Source: Afipia sp. (lineage in GTDB: Bacteria; Pseudomonadota; Alphaproteobacteria; Rhizobiales; Xanthobacteraceae). Taken from it: a DNA stretch of 64,000 nt. A program made the position numbers and the translations under genes. Location: positions 766,001-830,000 of the forward strand of contig JANQAK010000001.1 in the NCBI GenBank assembly GCA_024707075.1, in the 5' to 3' direction. Numbering within the stretch: position 1 is the stretch's first letter; every line of letters starts with the position of its first letter. Positions 17,096-25,542 of this stretch are shown here, in pieces. A model generated the notes under the pieces. The model was given only the letters and a program-made list of their open reading frames with translations, made no database searches and was not told the origin of the DNA.

Positions 17096-20000
17096 ATGTC
17101 CCGGCCGGATGCCAGCGTTCCGCTGTTTGCAGCGCCCTATGCGCCCGACGATGGCGAGATCGCCGCGCGGCTATCGTCCTTTCCGCCCCTCACCGCCGAA
17201 CAGAACACCCGCATCGACCGCACCGCCACGCGCCTGATCGAGGCCGTCCGCGCCGGTGACGGCGGCTTCGGCGGCGTCGAGGACATGCTGCGCGAATTCG
17301 CGCTGTCCACCAGGGAAGGTCTTGCCTTGATGGTGATGGCCGAGGCGCTGTTGCGTGTGCCGGACGCCGCGACAGCCGACCGCTTCATCGAGGACAAGCT
17401 GGGCCAAGGCGATTTCGCTCACCACCAGACCCGGTCCCACGCGCTGCTGGTCAACGCGTCGGCATGGGCGCTCGGCCTGTCGGCGCGGATCATCCAGCCC
17501 GGCGAAACCCCGCAGGGCACCATCGGCCTGATCGCGAAACGCATCGGCCTTCTCGCCGTCCGCGACGCAACCCGGCAGGCAATGCGGCTGATGGGCAATC
17601 ATTTCGTGCTGGGCGAGACCATCGGCGCCGCGCTCGCGCGCGCCTGCGATAACGACGGTCCTCACCATCATCATCGCTATTCGTTCGACATGCTCGGCGA
17701 AGGCGCGCGCACAGCGGTGGACGCCGCGCGTTATTTCGACTCCTATGCCTCAGCCATCGAGGCCATCGGCGCCACGGCCGGCGACAGAGCTCTCACGGAC
17801 CGGCCGGGCATATCCGTGAAGCTGTCCGCGCTGCACCCGCGCTACGAGGCGCTGGGCCGCTCACGAGTCATGGCCGAACTGGTGCCGCTTGCGCTAGATC
17901 TCGCGCAACGCGCCAAAGCGCACGGCCTGAACTTCACCATCGACGCCGAGGAAGCCGACCGGCTCGAACTCTCGCTGGATGTGATCGGCGCGGTGTTCGC
18001 TGATCCGTCGCTCGACGGCTGGGCGGGTTTCGGTCTGGCGGTGCAGACCTATCAAAAACGCGCGGAGGCCGTGATCGAGCATATCGACGATCTCGCGCGA
18101 ACGCACGACCGCCGGATGACCGTGCGCCTCGTCAAAGGCGCCTATTGGGACACCGAGGTGAAGCGCGCGCAGGAGCGCGGCCTCGACGGTTATCCGGTGT
18201 TCACCCGCAAGGCGATGACGGACTTGAACTACATCGCCTGCGCGAGAAAGCTGCTCGCGTTGCGCCCCCGCCTCTTTCCGCAATTCGCCACCCACAACGC
18301 GCTGTCGGTGGCAACCATCGCCGAACTTGCAGGCAATGATGACAACTTCGAGTTTCAGCGGCTGCACGGCATGGGCGACGCGCTCTATGCGCAGCTTCGT
18401 GCAGACCAGCCTGCGCTGGCGCTGCGCACTTACGCACCCGTGGGCACCCATCGCGACCTGCTCGCCTATCTGGTGCGGCGGCTCTTGGAGAACGGCGCGA
18501 ACTCGTCCTTCGTGGCGCAGGCGGCGGACGATTCCATTCCGGTCGCATCATTGTTGCAGCGGCCGGAGCAGATCATTGCGTCCCCCCATCAGGCGCATCC
18601 TAAAGGCATGCCGCTGCCGCGCGATCTCTATCTGCCGCGCGTCAATTCGCGCGGCATCGAATTCGGCGACCGCGCGGCACTCGACGGGTTGCTGCAATCG
18701 GTCCGCGACGCGATTCCCCCGCCCGACAATGTGACGGACGCGACCGCGAGCGAGACCGCCATGGCGGTTGCCATGGCGCGCACCGGCTTTGCATTCTGGA
18801 GCCGGACTCCCGCGGAGACACGCGCCATAGCACTGGAGCGCGCCGCCGACCTGTTGCAGCAGCGGATGCCGCGCTTCATTGCGCTGTTGCAGGACGACGG
18901 CGGCAAGACCATCGATGACGCTGTCTCGGAGGTGCGTGAGGCCATCGACTTCTGCCGCTACTACGCGATGGAGGGCCGCAGACTGTTCGGCGACCGCGTG
19001 TCGCTGCCTGGTCCCACCGGCGAGAGCAACACGCTGCGGTTACGCGGGCGCGGCGTCATGGCGGCGATCTCGCCATGGAATTTTCCGCTCGCGATCTTTC
19101 TGGGTCAGGTCGCGGCGTGCCTGATGGCGGGCAACGCCGTCGTCGCCAAGCCCGCCGAACAGACGCCACGCATCGCGGCGGACGCCGTGGCGCTGCTGCA
19201 CGAGGCGGGCATCCCCGCATCGGCGCTGCATCTGGTGCAGGGCGACGGCAGGATCGGCGCAGCGCTGGTCGCGGACGCGCATATCGCGGGCGTGGTGTTC
19301 ACCGGCTCGACGGAAGTGGCGCATGCGATCAACCGTACACTTGCCGCCAAAGACGGTCCCATCGTGCCGCTGATCGCCGAGACCGGCGGCATCAACGCCA
19401 TGATCATCGACGCGACCGCGCTGCCCGAGCAGGTCGCCGACGATGTCGTGACCTCGGCGTTCCGTTCCGCCGGTCAGCGCTGCTCGGCGCTGCGGCTGCT
19501 GTTCGTTCAGGAGGACGTCGCCGACCGCATAATCGAGATGATCGTGGGTGCGGCGCGCGAACTGAATGTGGGCGAGCCGCGCGATCCGGCGACGCAGGTC
19601 GGCCCGGCGATCGATGCCGAGGCGAAAGCGCGTCTCGATGCGCATATCGCGCGGATGAAAACAACCGCGCGCGTGCATTTCGCCGGTGAAGCTCCGGCGT
19701 CCGGGAATTTCGTCGCGCCGCATATCTTTGAGCTGAACAGCGCGGACGAACTGACCGAAGAAATATTCGGGCCGATCCTGCATGTGGTGCGCTACAAGGC
19801 GGCGGATTTCGAGCGCGTGCTGCAATCCATCGCGGCCAGCGGCTATGGCTTGACGCTCGGCATCCACTCGCGCATCGACGACACCGTTGATGCGGCGGTG
19901 GACCGGCTCAGCGTCGGCAACGTCTACGTTAACCGCAACATGATCGGCGCCGTGGTCGGCGTGCAGCCGTTCGGCGGCTGCGGCCTGTCGGGCACCGGGC

Positions 20001-20107
20001 CGAAAGCCGGCGGCCCGCATTACCTGCCGCGCCTCGCCACCGAGCAGACCGTGACGATCAACACCGCCGCTGCGGGCGGCAATGTCGGGCTGTTGACGGA
20101 GGAGTAG
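17096..20107 (+). CDS. putA: Bifunctional proline dehydrogenase / L-glutamate gamma-semialdehyde dehydrogenase
   Basis: PutA oxidises proline to glutamate in two steps: FAD-linked dehydrogenation to pyrroline-5-carboxylate, then NAD-linked oxidation. The 1003-residue protein fits the short PutA class without the N-terminal ribbon-helix-helix DNA-binding domain. The PRODH barrel is seen in GISVKLSALHPRYE (about residue 237), FTIDAEEADRLELSLDV and RLVKGAYWDTEVKRAQERG. The aldehyde dehydrogenase domain has AISPWNFPLAIFLGQ (about 657), EQTP, and the nucleophile in SAGQRCSALRLL (about 790). ATG 17096 is chosen because the protein family begins there; a frame open from 16973 is an unlikely extension. 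No adjacent putR/lrp-type regulator is visible. Repeats follow the stop. Confidence 0.95.
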   Translation: MSRPDASVPLFAAPYAPDDGEIAARLSSFPPLTAEQNTRIDRTATRLIEAVRAGDGGFGGVEDMLREFALSTREGLALMVMAEALLRVPDAATADRFIEDKLGQGDFAHHQTRSHALLVNASAWALGLSARIIQPGETPQGTIGLIAKRIGLLAVRDATRQAMRLMGNHFVLGETIGAALARACDNDGPHHHHRYSFDMLGEGARTAVDAARYFDSYASAIEAIGATAGDRALTDRPGISVKLSALHPRYEALGRSRVMAELVPLALDLAQRAKAHGLNFTIDAEEADRLELSLDVIGAVFADPSLDGWAGFGLAVQTYQKRAEAVIEHIDDLARTHDRRMTVRLVKGAYWDTEVKRAQERGLDGYPVFTRKAMTDLNYIACARKLLALRPRLFPQFATHNALSVATIAELAGNDDNFEFQRLHGMGDALYAQLRADQPALALRTYAPVGTHRDLLAYLVRRLLENGANSSFVAQAADDSIPVASLLQRPEQIIASPHQAHPKGMPLPRDLYLPRVNSRGIEFGDRAALDGLLQSVRDAIPPPDNVTDATASETAMAVAMARTGFAFWSRTPAETRAIALERAADLLQQRMPRFIALLQDDGGKTIDDAVSEVREAIDFCRYYAMEGRRLFGDRVSLPGPTGESNTLRLRGRGVMAAISPWNFPLAIFLGQVAACLMAGNAVVAKPAEQTPRIAADAVALLHEAGIPASALHLVQGDGRIGAALVADAHIAGVVFTGSTEVAHAINRTLAAKDGPIVPLIAETGGINAMIIDATALPEQVADDVVTSAFRSAGQRCSALRLLFVQEDVADRIIEMIVGAARELNVGEPRDPATQVGPAIDAEAKARLDAHIARMKTTARVHFAGEAPASGNFVAPHIFELNSADELTEEIFGPILHVVRYKAADFERVLQSIAASGYGLTLGIHSRIDDTVDAAVDRLSVGNVYVNRNMIGAVVGVQPFGGCGLSGTGPKAGGPHYLPRLATEQTVTINTAAAGGNVGLLTEE

Positions 20108-20129
20108 AATGAAAAGAAAAGGCTGTCCT

Positions 20130-20262
20130 TCACCTCTCCCCGTTTACGGGGAGAGGTCGGATCGCTCTTGCGCTCCGGGTGAGGGGCCGAAACATCGTAC
20201 CAGAAGGCCTATGCCCCTCACCCCAACCCTCTCCCCGTAAGCACGGGGAGAGAGGGAGAGAC
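20130..20262. repeat. Tandem pair of CTCTCCCCGT palindromic repeats
   Basis: Unit one (20130-20189) contains CACCTCTCCCCGTTTACGGGGAGAGGTC, given as the ends CACCTCTCCCC and GGGGAGAGGTC, then GGATCGCTCTTGCGCTCCGG. Unit two (20213-20262) has CCCCTCACCCCAACCCTC followed by CTCCCCGTAAGCACGGGGAG. Related sequence occurs at 1095-1148. It lies between the convergent putA and TPM genes and may end both transcripts. Confidence 0.82.
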
Positions 20263-20263
20263 C

Positions 20264-20761
20264 TCACAACACCACCGGCTTGTCCGGCAGTTCGTTCGCG
20301 TGCGTCCCCGCCGCCGGGAAATGCTTCGCCAGCAACTGTGTCGCCGCGGCGATGCCCTTCAGCACGCCGCCCTCATAATTCCTGGCGCGGAATTCCGCCT
20401 CCATCGCGCGGCAGATTTGTTCCCACTCTGCCTGCGTCACCTTCTCGCTGATGCCGCGATCCGCAACGATCTCCACATCGCGGTCGGCGAGCAGGAGATA
20501 GATCAGGATGCCGTTGCGATGCACGGTGTCCCAGAGCCGGAGCTCGGCGAACACATCGATAGCGCGGTCGCGCGCCGGCTGGTCCTTGAACAGCGGCCTG
20601 CCGTCGAGCGCACCTTCCACGGCAAAGCGGATCTGTCCGGCATGACTAGCCTCGCTGGCCTTGATCGCCTTCTCGATGTTGGCGAGCGCCTGACGCGGAA
20701 ATGCCCGCCGGACCCGCCAGCGATTGAGAAGAAGATGCTTGCCGATGCGCCTGATACCCAT
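20264..20761 (-). CDS. TPM-domain protein (second copy in LemA operon)
   Basis: A 165-residue protein with a TPM-type domain (the fold shared by YgcG and plant TLP18.3/MBB-32). Conserved stretches are ALANIEKAIKASEASHAGQIRFAVEG (ends ALANIEK and IRFAVEG), VFAELRLWDTVHRNGILIYLLLADRDVEIVADRG and VTQAEWEQICRAMEAEF. It has no signal peptide. ATG 20761 is chosen because it lies 5 bp after the stop of the upstream TPM gene, implying co-translation; the longer frame to 20974 is low complexity. The function of such TPM proteins in bacteria is poorly known; envelope or photosystem-repair-like roles are proposed for relatives. Confidence 0.85.
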   Translation of the reverse strand: MGIRRIGKHLLLNRWRVRRAFPRQALANIEKAIKASEASHAGQIRFAVEGALDGRPLFKDQPARDRAIDVFAELRLWDTVHRNGILIYLLLADRDVEIVADRGISEKVTQAEWEQICRAMEAEFRARNYEGGVLKGIAAATQLLAKHFPAAGTHANELPDKPVVL

Positions 20762-20766
20762 CACCG

Positions 20767-21621
20767 CTACCAATTGCCCGAGGCGCCGCCGCCGCCGAAG
20801 CTGCCGCCGCCTCCGCTGAACCCGCCGCCCGAACTGCTTGAGCTGCCCGAACTGAAGCCGCCGCCGGAGCGGCCACCGCCCTCCGACGACATCAGCGCAT
20901 CGCCGATCAATGTGAGCACGAACACGATGACACCGGCAATTGCCGCAAGCGGCAATGTACCGATCAGGAACCACATCACGATGCCGATGCCGCCGCCGGC
21001 AATCAGCGCGCCGAGCAGGCGCCCGAAGATCGCGCGAAATATCCCGCCGGCGAACAGCGTGCCGATGAACAGGAACGGGAAGTATTCGCCGATCGCGCTG
21101 AGGTCGGGCAGTTCGCCCTCGGGCTTCGGCGCGGGCAATGGTTCGCCGTCGATCACTTTCAGGATGCGGTCGACACCGTCGGAAATGCCGCCGGCGAAAT
21201 CACCGCTTTTGAATTTCGGCGTGATGATCTCGTCGATGATGCGCTTCGAGGTCGCGTCGTTCAGCGCGCCCTCAAGCCCATAGCCAACCTCGATGCGCAG
21301 CTTGCGATCGTTCTTGGCGATAATCAGCAACGCGCCGTCGTCGACCTTCTTGCGCCCGAGCTTCCATTGCTCGACCACGCGCAGCGAATACTGCTCGATG
21401 GTCTCGGGCTGGGTGGTCGGCACGATCAGCACCGCAAGCTGGCTGCCCTTGCGATTCTCGAAATCCCTCAGCGTCTGTTCGAGGGTAGCGGCCTGATCGG
21501 AAGACAACGTCGCCGTCAGATCGACGACGCGTCCGGTCAGCGGCGGCACCGCGACGTCCGCCCACACGGCGGACGCGAGACACAGCATGAACGCGAGAAT
21601 GAATGCCTTTGCGGCTTTCAT
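20767..21621 (-). CDS. YgcG-family TPM-domain membrane protein with Ser/Gly-rich tail
   Basis: A 284-residue protein starting with a signal peptide (ends at about AVWADVAVPPL, cleavage VWA-DV), then the TPM domain: LTGRVVDLTATLSSDQAATLEQTLRDFE, GSQLAVLIVPTTQPETIEQYSLRV, and LGRKKVDDGALLIIAKNDRKLRIEVGYGLEGAL (quoted here only as identifying positions 25-160). Two or three membrane helices follow around residues 175-245. The C-terminus is almost pure Ser and Gly (about residues 248-284). It is the middle gene of a lemA - ygcG - TPM operon, with 22 bp and 5 bp spacings. Confidence 0.88.
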   Translation of the reverse strand: MKAAKAFILAFMLCLASAVWADVAVPPLTGRVVDLTATLSSDQAATLEQTLRDFENRKGSQLAVLIVPTTQPETIEQYSLRVVEQWKLGRKKVDDGALLIIAKNDRKLRIEVGYGLEGALNDATSKRIIDEIITPKFKSGDFAGGISDGVDRILKVIDGEPLPAPKPEGELPDLSAIGEYFPFLFIGTLFAGGIFRAIFGRLLGALIAGGGIGIVMWFLIGTLPLAAIAGVIVFVLTLIGDALMSSEGGGRSGGGFSSGSSSSSGGGFSGGGGSFGGGGASGNW

Positions 21622-21643
21622 CGCAAATGCCCGTTACGCACCT

Positions 21644-22300
21644 CTACTTGGCGGGTTCAGCCGGCGCGGGTGCAGATGTTGCGGGAGCAGGCGTGGGCGT
21701 TGCGGCTGGCGGCACGTTGAAATCGACCTTCGGCGCGGTGGAAATCGATTTCTCGTTCTCGACCGTGAAGTTGGCCTTCTCCTTGTAGCCGAACACCATC
21801 GCGGTGAGGTTGTTCGGGAAGGTGCGGATGCCGACATTATAGTCCTGCACGGCCTTGATGTAGCGGTTGCGCGCGACCGCGATGCGGTTCTCGGTGCCCT
21901 CCAACTGCGCCACCAGATCGCGGAACAGTTGATCCGACTTGAGTTGCGGATAATTTTCGGTCGTCACCAAAAGGCGCGACAGCGCGCCAGTCAGTTCGCC
22001 CTGCGCTTGCTGGAATTTCTGGAACGCGGCCGGATCGTTCAGCACTTCCGGCGTCACCTGAACCGTACCGACCTTGGCGCGCGCGTTGGTGACGCCGAGC
22101 AGCACGTCTTTCTCCTGCTGCGCGAAGCCCTTCACCGAGTTGACGATGTTCGGTACCAGATCGGCGCGGCGCTGATACTGGTTCACCACCTCGGACCAAC
22201 TCGATTTCACCGATTCGTCGTTCTGCTGAATCGCGTTGTATCCGCAATTGGTGAGGCTGAGCGACGCGAGCGCTGCGAGAACCGTCAAAAACTTGCGCAT
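21644..22300 (-). CDS. lemA: LemA family lipoprotein
   Basis: A 218-residue LemA protein. The N-terminus is MRKFLTVLAALASLSLTNCGYN with a lipobox (LTNC), so it is probably anchored to a membrane by lipid. The LemA core includes VKSSWSEVVNQYQRRADLVPNIVNSVKG and NRIAVARNRYIKAVQDYNVGIRTFP (family positions 35-190). The C-terminus is Pro/Ala-rich. ATG 22300 is chosen for the lipoprotein signal; the longer open frame to 22504 would bury it. It leads the operon with the two TPM genes, a common LemA-YgcG arrangement whose biological role is unclear. Confidence 0.9.
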   Translation of the reverse strand: MRKFLTVLAALASLSLTNCGYNAIQQNDESVKSSWSEVVNQYQRRADLVPNIVNSVKGFAQQEKDVLLGVTNARAKVGTVQVTPEVLNDPAAFQKFQQAQGELTGALSRLLVTTENYPQLKSDQLFRDLVAQLEGTENRIAVARNRYIKAVQDYNVGIRTFPNNLTAMVFGYKEKANFTVENEKSISTAPKVDFNVPPAATPTPAPATSAPAPAEPAK

Positions 22301-22407
22301 GAATGATCTCCAGAAATGAACCAGCAAGCGACCATAGGGGTGCCATGTGACGATCAGCATACACGCCCGGCGCGGCCGGGTCATTGTTTCGACCACGCTC
22401 TTTTTAG

Positions 22408-23295
22408 CTACTTTATTCTTGAATGGTCGATGAATGCGCGCAGCGCGGCAGGAACCTGACGGCGGCTCGGATAATAGAGAAAGAATCCCGGATAGGCCGG
22501 GCACCAGTCGGCCAGCACGCGCACCAGCTTGCGCTTTGCGATCAGTTTTTCCGCCTGCGCCTCGAACACATACGCAAGGCCCGCGCCGTCGAGCGCCGCA
22601 TCAAGCATCAGATCCTGATCGCCCAGGGTCAGCGGTCCATCGACCTCGATGTCGAGTTCGACGCCGCCGCGCTCGAACTCCCAGCGATACATCGCCCCGC
22701 TCGAAAAGCGATAGCGGATGCACGGCAGATTGCGCAGGTCATGCGGCGTGACCGGCTGCTTGTGAATCTTGAAGTATCCCGGTGAGCCGACCACCGCAAA
22801 GCGATGGCGCGGCCCGATTGGCACCGCGATCATATCGGCGGCGATGGTCTCGCCGAACCGCACACCGGCATCGAATCCCGCCGACACCACGTCGACCAGC
22901 GCATCGTTGGTGGCCAGATCGACGCGGATGTCCGGATAGGCTTTGAGAAATTTCGTAATCAGTGGAATCAGCACCAGCCGCGCCGACTGCCGCGCCGAGT
23001 TGATGCGCAGTGTGCCCGCCGGCTTGCCGCGAAAGCTGTTGAGGTCTTCCAGCGCGTCGTCGATGTCGCGGAATGCGGGGCTGATGCGCGCAAACAGGCG
23101 CTCGCCGGCTTCGGTCAGCGCCACGCTGCGCGTGGTCCGGTTGAGAAGCCGCAGGCCAAGCCGTTCTTCCACACCGCGCAAGGCGTGGCTGAGCGCCGAC
23201 GGCGTGACGCCGAGTTCGACCGACGCCGCCTTGAAGCTGCGATGTTTGGCGATGGCCAGGAACCCGGCCAGATCGGAGGAATCGACGCGCGCCAT
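22408..23295 (-). CDS. LysR-family transcriptional regulator
   Basis: A complete 295-residue LysR protein: the winged helix at the N-terminus (SDLAGFLAIAKHRSFKAASVELGVTPSALSHALRGVEERLG, identified by its ends SDLAGFLAI and GVEERLG) and a substrate-binding domain after residue 90. It is divergent from an SDR gene (23417-24247) with a 121-bp gap, the standard arrangement for a LysR regulator and its target. The gap is AT-rich with two ATTAGC direct repeats, a plausible binding region. Inducer unknown. Confidence 0.9.
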   Translation of the reverse strand: MARVDSSDLAGFLAIAKHRSFKAASVELGVTPSALSHALRGVEERLGLRLLNRTTRSVALTEAGERLFARISPAFRDIDDALEDLNSFRGKPAGTLRINSARQSARLVLIPLITKFLKAYPDIRVDLATNDALVDVVSAGFDAGVRFGETIAADMIAVPIGPRHRFAVVGSPGYFKIHKQPVTPHDLRNLPCIRYRFSSGAMYRWEFERGGVELDIEVDGPLTLGDQDLMLDAALDGAGLAYVFEAQAEKLIAKRKLVRVLADWCPAYPGFFLYYPSRRQVPAALRAFIDHSRIK

Positions 23296-23416
23296 TGATG
23301 AATTTTCCTCATTAGCTTGCGTATTTATTAGCGGATTATCTCATCAATGGCCAGCCGCTAGTGTCCTCCCATCAGCCCGGCGAACATCTCGCAGGCCAGC
23401 AACAAGGGGAAACATC

Positions 23417-24247
23417 ATGCGTGTCTGGTTCATCACAGGAGCATCCCGCGGATTCGGCGCACGGATCACGGCGCAGGCGCTGGCACAGGGTGACGCGGTC
23501 GTCGCAACCGCCCGCGATTCGTCCACCGTCACCAAGCAGTTCGGCGAAAACGAGAGCCTGCTGGCGGTCAAGCTCGACGTCACCAACGAGGCGCAGGCCC
23601 ATGAGGCCGCCCGTGCCGCGGTGAAGAAGTTCGGCCGCATCGACGTGCTGGTGAACAATGCCGGTTTCGGCCTACTCGGCGCGGTGGAGGAAGCCAGCGA
23701 CGCGGAGGTGCAGCACGTGTTCGGCACCAACGTGTTCGGCCTGCTCAACGTCACCCGCGCGGTGCTGCCGCACATGCGCCGCCAGCGCTCCGGCCACGTC
23801 ATCAACATCTCGTCGGTGGGCGGCTATGCCGGTTATCCAGGATGGGGCGTCTATGGTGCAACCAAGTTCGCCGTGGAAGGCCTCAGCGAGGCGATGACGG
23901 CGGAACTCGCGCCGCTCGGCATTCATGTCACGGTGGTCGAGCCCGGCTTCTTCCGCACCGACTTTCTCGACGACCAGTCGCTGTCGCGGACCCGGCAGGA
24001 GATTCCCGATTACATCGACACCGTCGGCAAGACCCGCAACGTGGCAGCCGACGTCAATCACGCCCAGCGCGGCGATCCGTCGAAGCTCGCGGCGGCCTTC
24101 ATGAAACTGGCGGACGCGAAAACACCGCCGACCCGCCTGCCGCTCGGCAGCGACACGGTGGAACGCATCGAGGCCAAGAACGCGCATGTCGAGAAGGAAC
24201 TGGCCGCGTGGCGCAGTGTTTCGATCTCCACCGACTGGACCGCGTGA
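23417..24247 (+). CDS. SDR-family oxidoreductase (classical short-chain dehydrogenase)
   Basis: A 276-residue NAD(P)-dependent oxidoreductase. The Rossmann motif is TGASRGFGARI at residue 7, followed by LVNNAGFG near residue 78, the catalytic serine region NISSVGGYAG, and YGATKFAVEG with the catalytic Tyr-x-x-x-Lys. ATG 23417 follows AAGGGGAAAC. The larger frame from 22943 is only a shadow over the LysR gene. It is probably controlled by the divergent LysR protein. The sequence type is close to the oxidoreductase/YdfG-like group often called 'SDR family with substrate unknown'. Confidence 0.92.
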   Translation: MRVWFITGASRGFGARITAQALAQGDAVVATARDSSTVTKQFGENESLLAVKLDVTNEAQAHEAARAAVKKFGRIDVLVNNAGFGLLGAVEEASDAEVQHVFGTNVFGLLNVTRAVLPHMRRQRSGHVINISSVGGYAGYPGWGVYGATKFAVEGLSEAMTAELAPLGIHVTVVEPGFFRTDFLDDQSLSRTRQEIPDYIDTVGKTRNVAADVNHAQRGDPSKLAAAFMKLADAKTPPTRLPLGSDTVERIEAKNAHVEKELAAWRSVSISTDWTA

Positions 24248-24339
24248 TGCTGCTCCCTGTGTTGTTCCAGTGTGGCCTGCTGCTGTTGAGGCCGCTCTGG
24301 CTCTCGCCGCGCGACAGGCGGAGGTTGCGGGAATTGAGC

Positions 24340-24422
24340 CGTCATTGCGAGCGGAGCGAAACAATCCAATGCACTCCGGTTAGCATTGGATTGCTTCGTC
24401 GCAAGTGCTCCTCGCAATGACG
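24340..24422. repeat. CGTCATTGCGAG / CTCGCAATGACG palindrome (copy 2)
   Basis: It contains CGTCATTGCGAGCGGAGCG and CCTCGCAATGACG ends, and CAATCCAATG paired with CATTGGATTGC around ACTCCGGTTAG. It resembles the copies at 10341-10423 and 41141-41220. The gap 24248-24537 has no gene. Confidence 0.85.
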
Positions 24423-24537
24423 AGGAAAGCCATTCCTCAAGCCTCGCGCAACATGACTGGGTTGCGCGAGGTTTCGCTGGAAAACCGGCATCGTTGCGTC
24501 AAAAGTTCTGTTTCGAAACCCACACCGGAACAGCACC

Positions 24538-25389
24538 ATGACCGCTACTGCAACTGCCTCCGCCCGCACCGTGATCGACACCGGCACGGACGAACTGCTC
24601 TGCGAGGTGCGCGAGCGCGTCGCCGTCATCACGCTCAACCGCCCGCAGGCCCGCAACTCGCTCTCCGACCATCTCACTCCCGCGCTGCGCCGAATGATCA
24701 AGGTGTGTGGAGAGGATCCGAATGTCGGCGCGCTTCTGATCACCGGCGCGGGCGCGGCGTTCTGCGCCGGCGGCGACGTCAAGGGCATGGGCGGCAAGCC
24801 CGGCAGCAGCAACGCGCCTGAGCTGACGTTCGATCAGAAGGTCGCGCGGTTGCAGGAACGCCAGCGCACGCTGACCGGCGCGCTCGTCAATGTCCGCAAG
24901 CCCACCATCGCGGCGCTGCCCGGTCCGGCTGCCGGCGCCGGACTCTCGCTGGCGCTGGCCTGCGACCTGCGGATCGCCGCGGAATCCGCCTTCGTCACCA
25001 CGGCCTATGTGAAGATTGGTCTCAGCGGCGACTATGGCATGTCGTGGCTGCTGACGCGCCTCGTCGGCACGTCGCGCGCGCGCGAGTTGATGTTCTTCGG
25101 CGAGAAGATTGACACGAAGCGATGCGAAGCGCTCGGCCTCGTCAATCGCGTGGTGCCCGACGACAGGCTGCGCGACGAGGCTTTTGCCTGGGCGAAGACC
25201 CTTGCCGAAGGCCCCTCGAAAGCCCTGCATTTCATGAAAGACAATCTCGACGAGGCGCTGATGAACGACTTCCTCACCTCGCTCGATCACGAGGCCGAGC
25301 GCATGGTGCGCACCGCCGGAACGGCCGATCACAAGGAAGCGGTGAAGGCGTTCGTCGAAAAGCGCAAGCCGGTGTTCAGGGGCGATTAA
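24538..25389 (+). CDS. Enoyl-CoA hydratase/isomerase family protein
   Basis: A crotonase-fold enzyme of 283 residues that would hydrate a 2-enoyl-CoA or isomerise an acyl-CoA. Family segments: VAVITLNRPQARNSLS, the oxyanion-hole stretch GAGAAFCAGGDVKGMGG, and AALPGPAAGAGLSLALACDLRIA. In the third segment the usual conserved Gly-Gly-Gly is GAG. It is followed by TAYVKIGLSGDYG, SRARELMFFGEKIDTKRCEALGLVN and a C-terminal helical domain. It stands alone on the plus strand after a repeat, with a thiolase gene convergent to it. It is a candidate for the hydratase step missing from the cluster at 5-16 kb. Confidence 0.9.
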   Translation: MTATATASARTVIDTGTDELLCEVRERVAVITLNRPQARNSLSDHLTPALRRMIKVCGEDPNVGALLITGAGAAFCAGGDVKGMGGKPGSSNAPELTFDQKVARLQERQRTLTGALVNVRKPTIAALPGPAAGAGLSLALACDLRIAAESAFVTTAYVKIGLSGDYGMSWLLTRLVGTSRARELMFFGEKIDTKRCEALGLVNRVVPDDRLRDEAFAWAKTLAEGPSKALHFMKDNLDEALMNDFLTSLDHEAERMVRTAGTADHKEAVKAFVEKRKPVFRGD

Positions 25390-25415
25390 ACTGCGGCGCG
25401 TCAACATACACTGTC

Positions 25416-25541
25416 GTCATGCGCGGGCTTGACCCGCGCATCCATCTCAAATGAATCCATCGAGATGAATGGATTGCCGGGTCAAGCCCGGCAATGACAG
25501 CAACAACTATACCGCAAGAGCAGCGCTCCTCACCATGAGGA
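25416..25541. repeat. GTCATGCGCGGGCTTGACCC palindrome plus a half-copy of the CTCATGGTGAGG unit
   Basis: 25416-25498 carries two hairpin-like units: GCGGGCTTGACCCGC and CCGGGTCAAGCCCGG, with GGATTG-type spacers and inverted GTCAT...ATGAC ends. 25510-25541 is one half of the CTCATGGTGAGG family (GCGCTCCTCACCATGAGG) without its partner arm. The block separates the convergent hydratase and thiolase genes. Confidence 0.78.
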
Positions 25542-25542
25542 A

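Noticed and set aside
22943-23416. 5' extension of the SDR frame through the LysR gene
   Set aside because: The extension is antisense to a conserved LysR gene; ATG 23417 with AAGGGGA is a better start.
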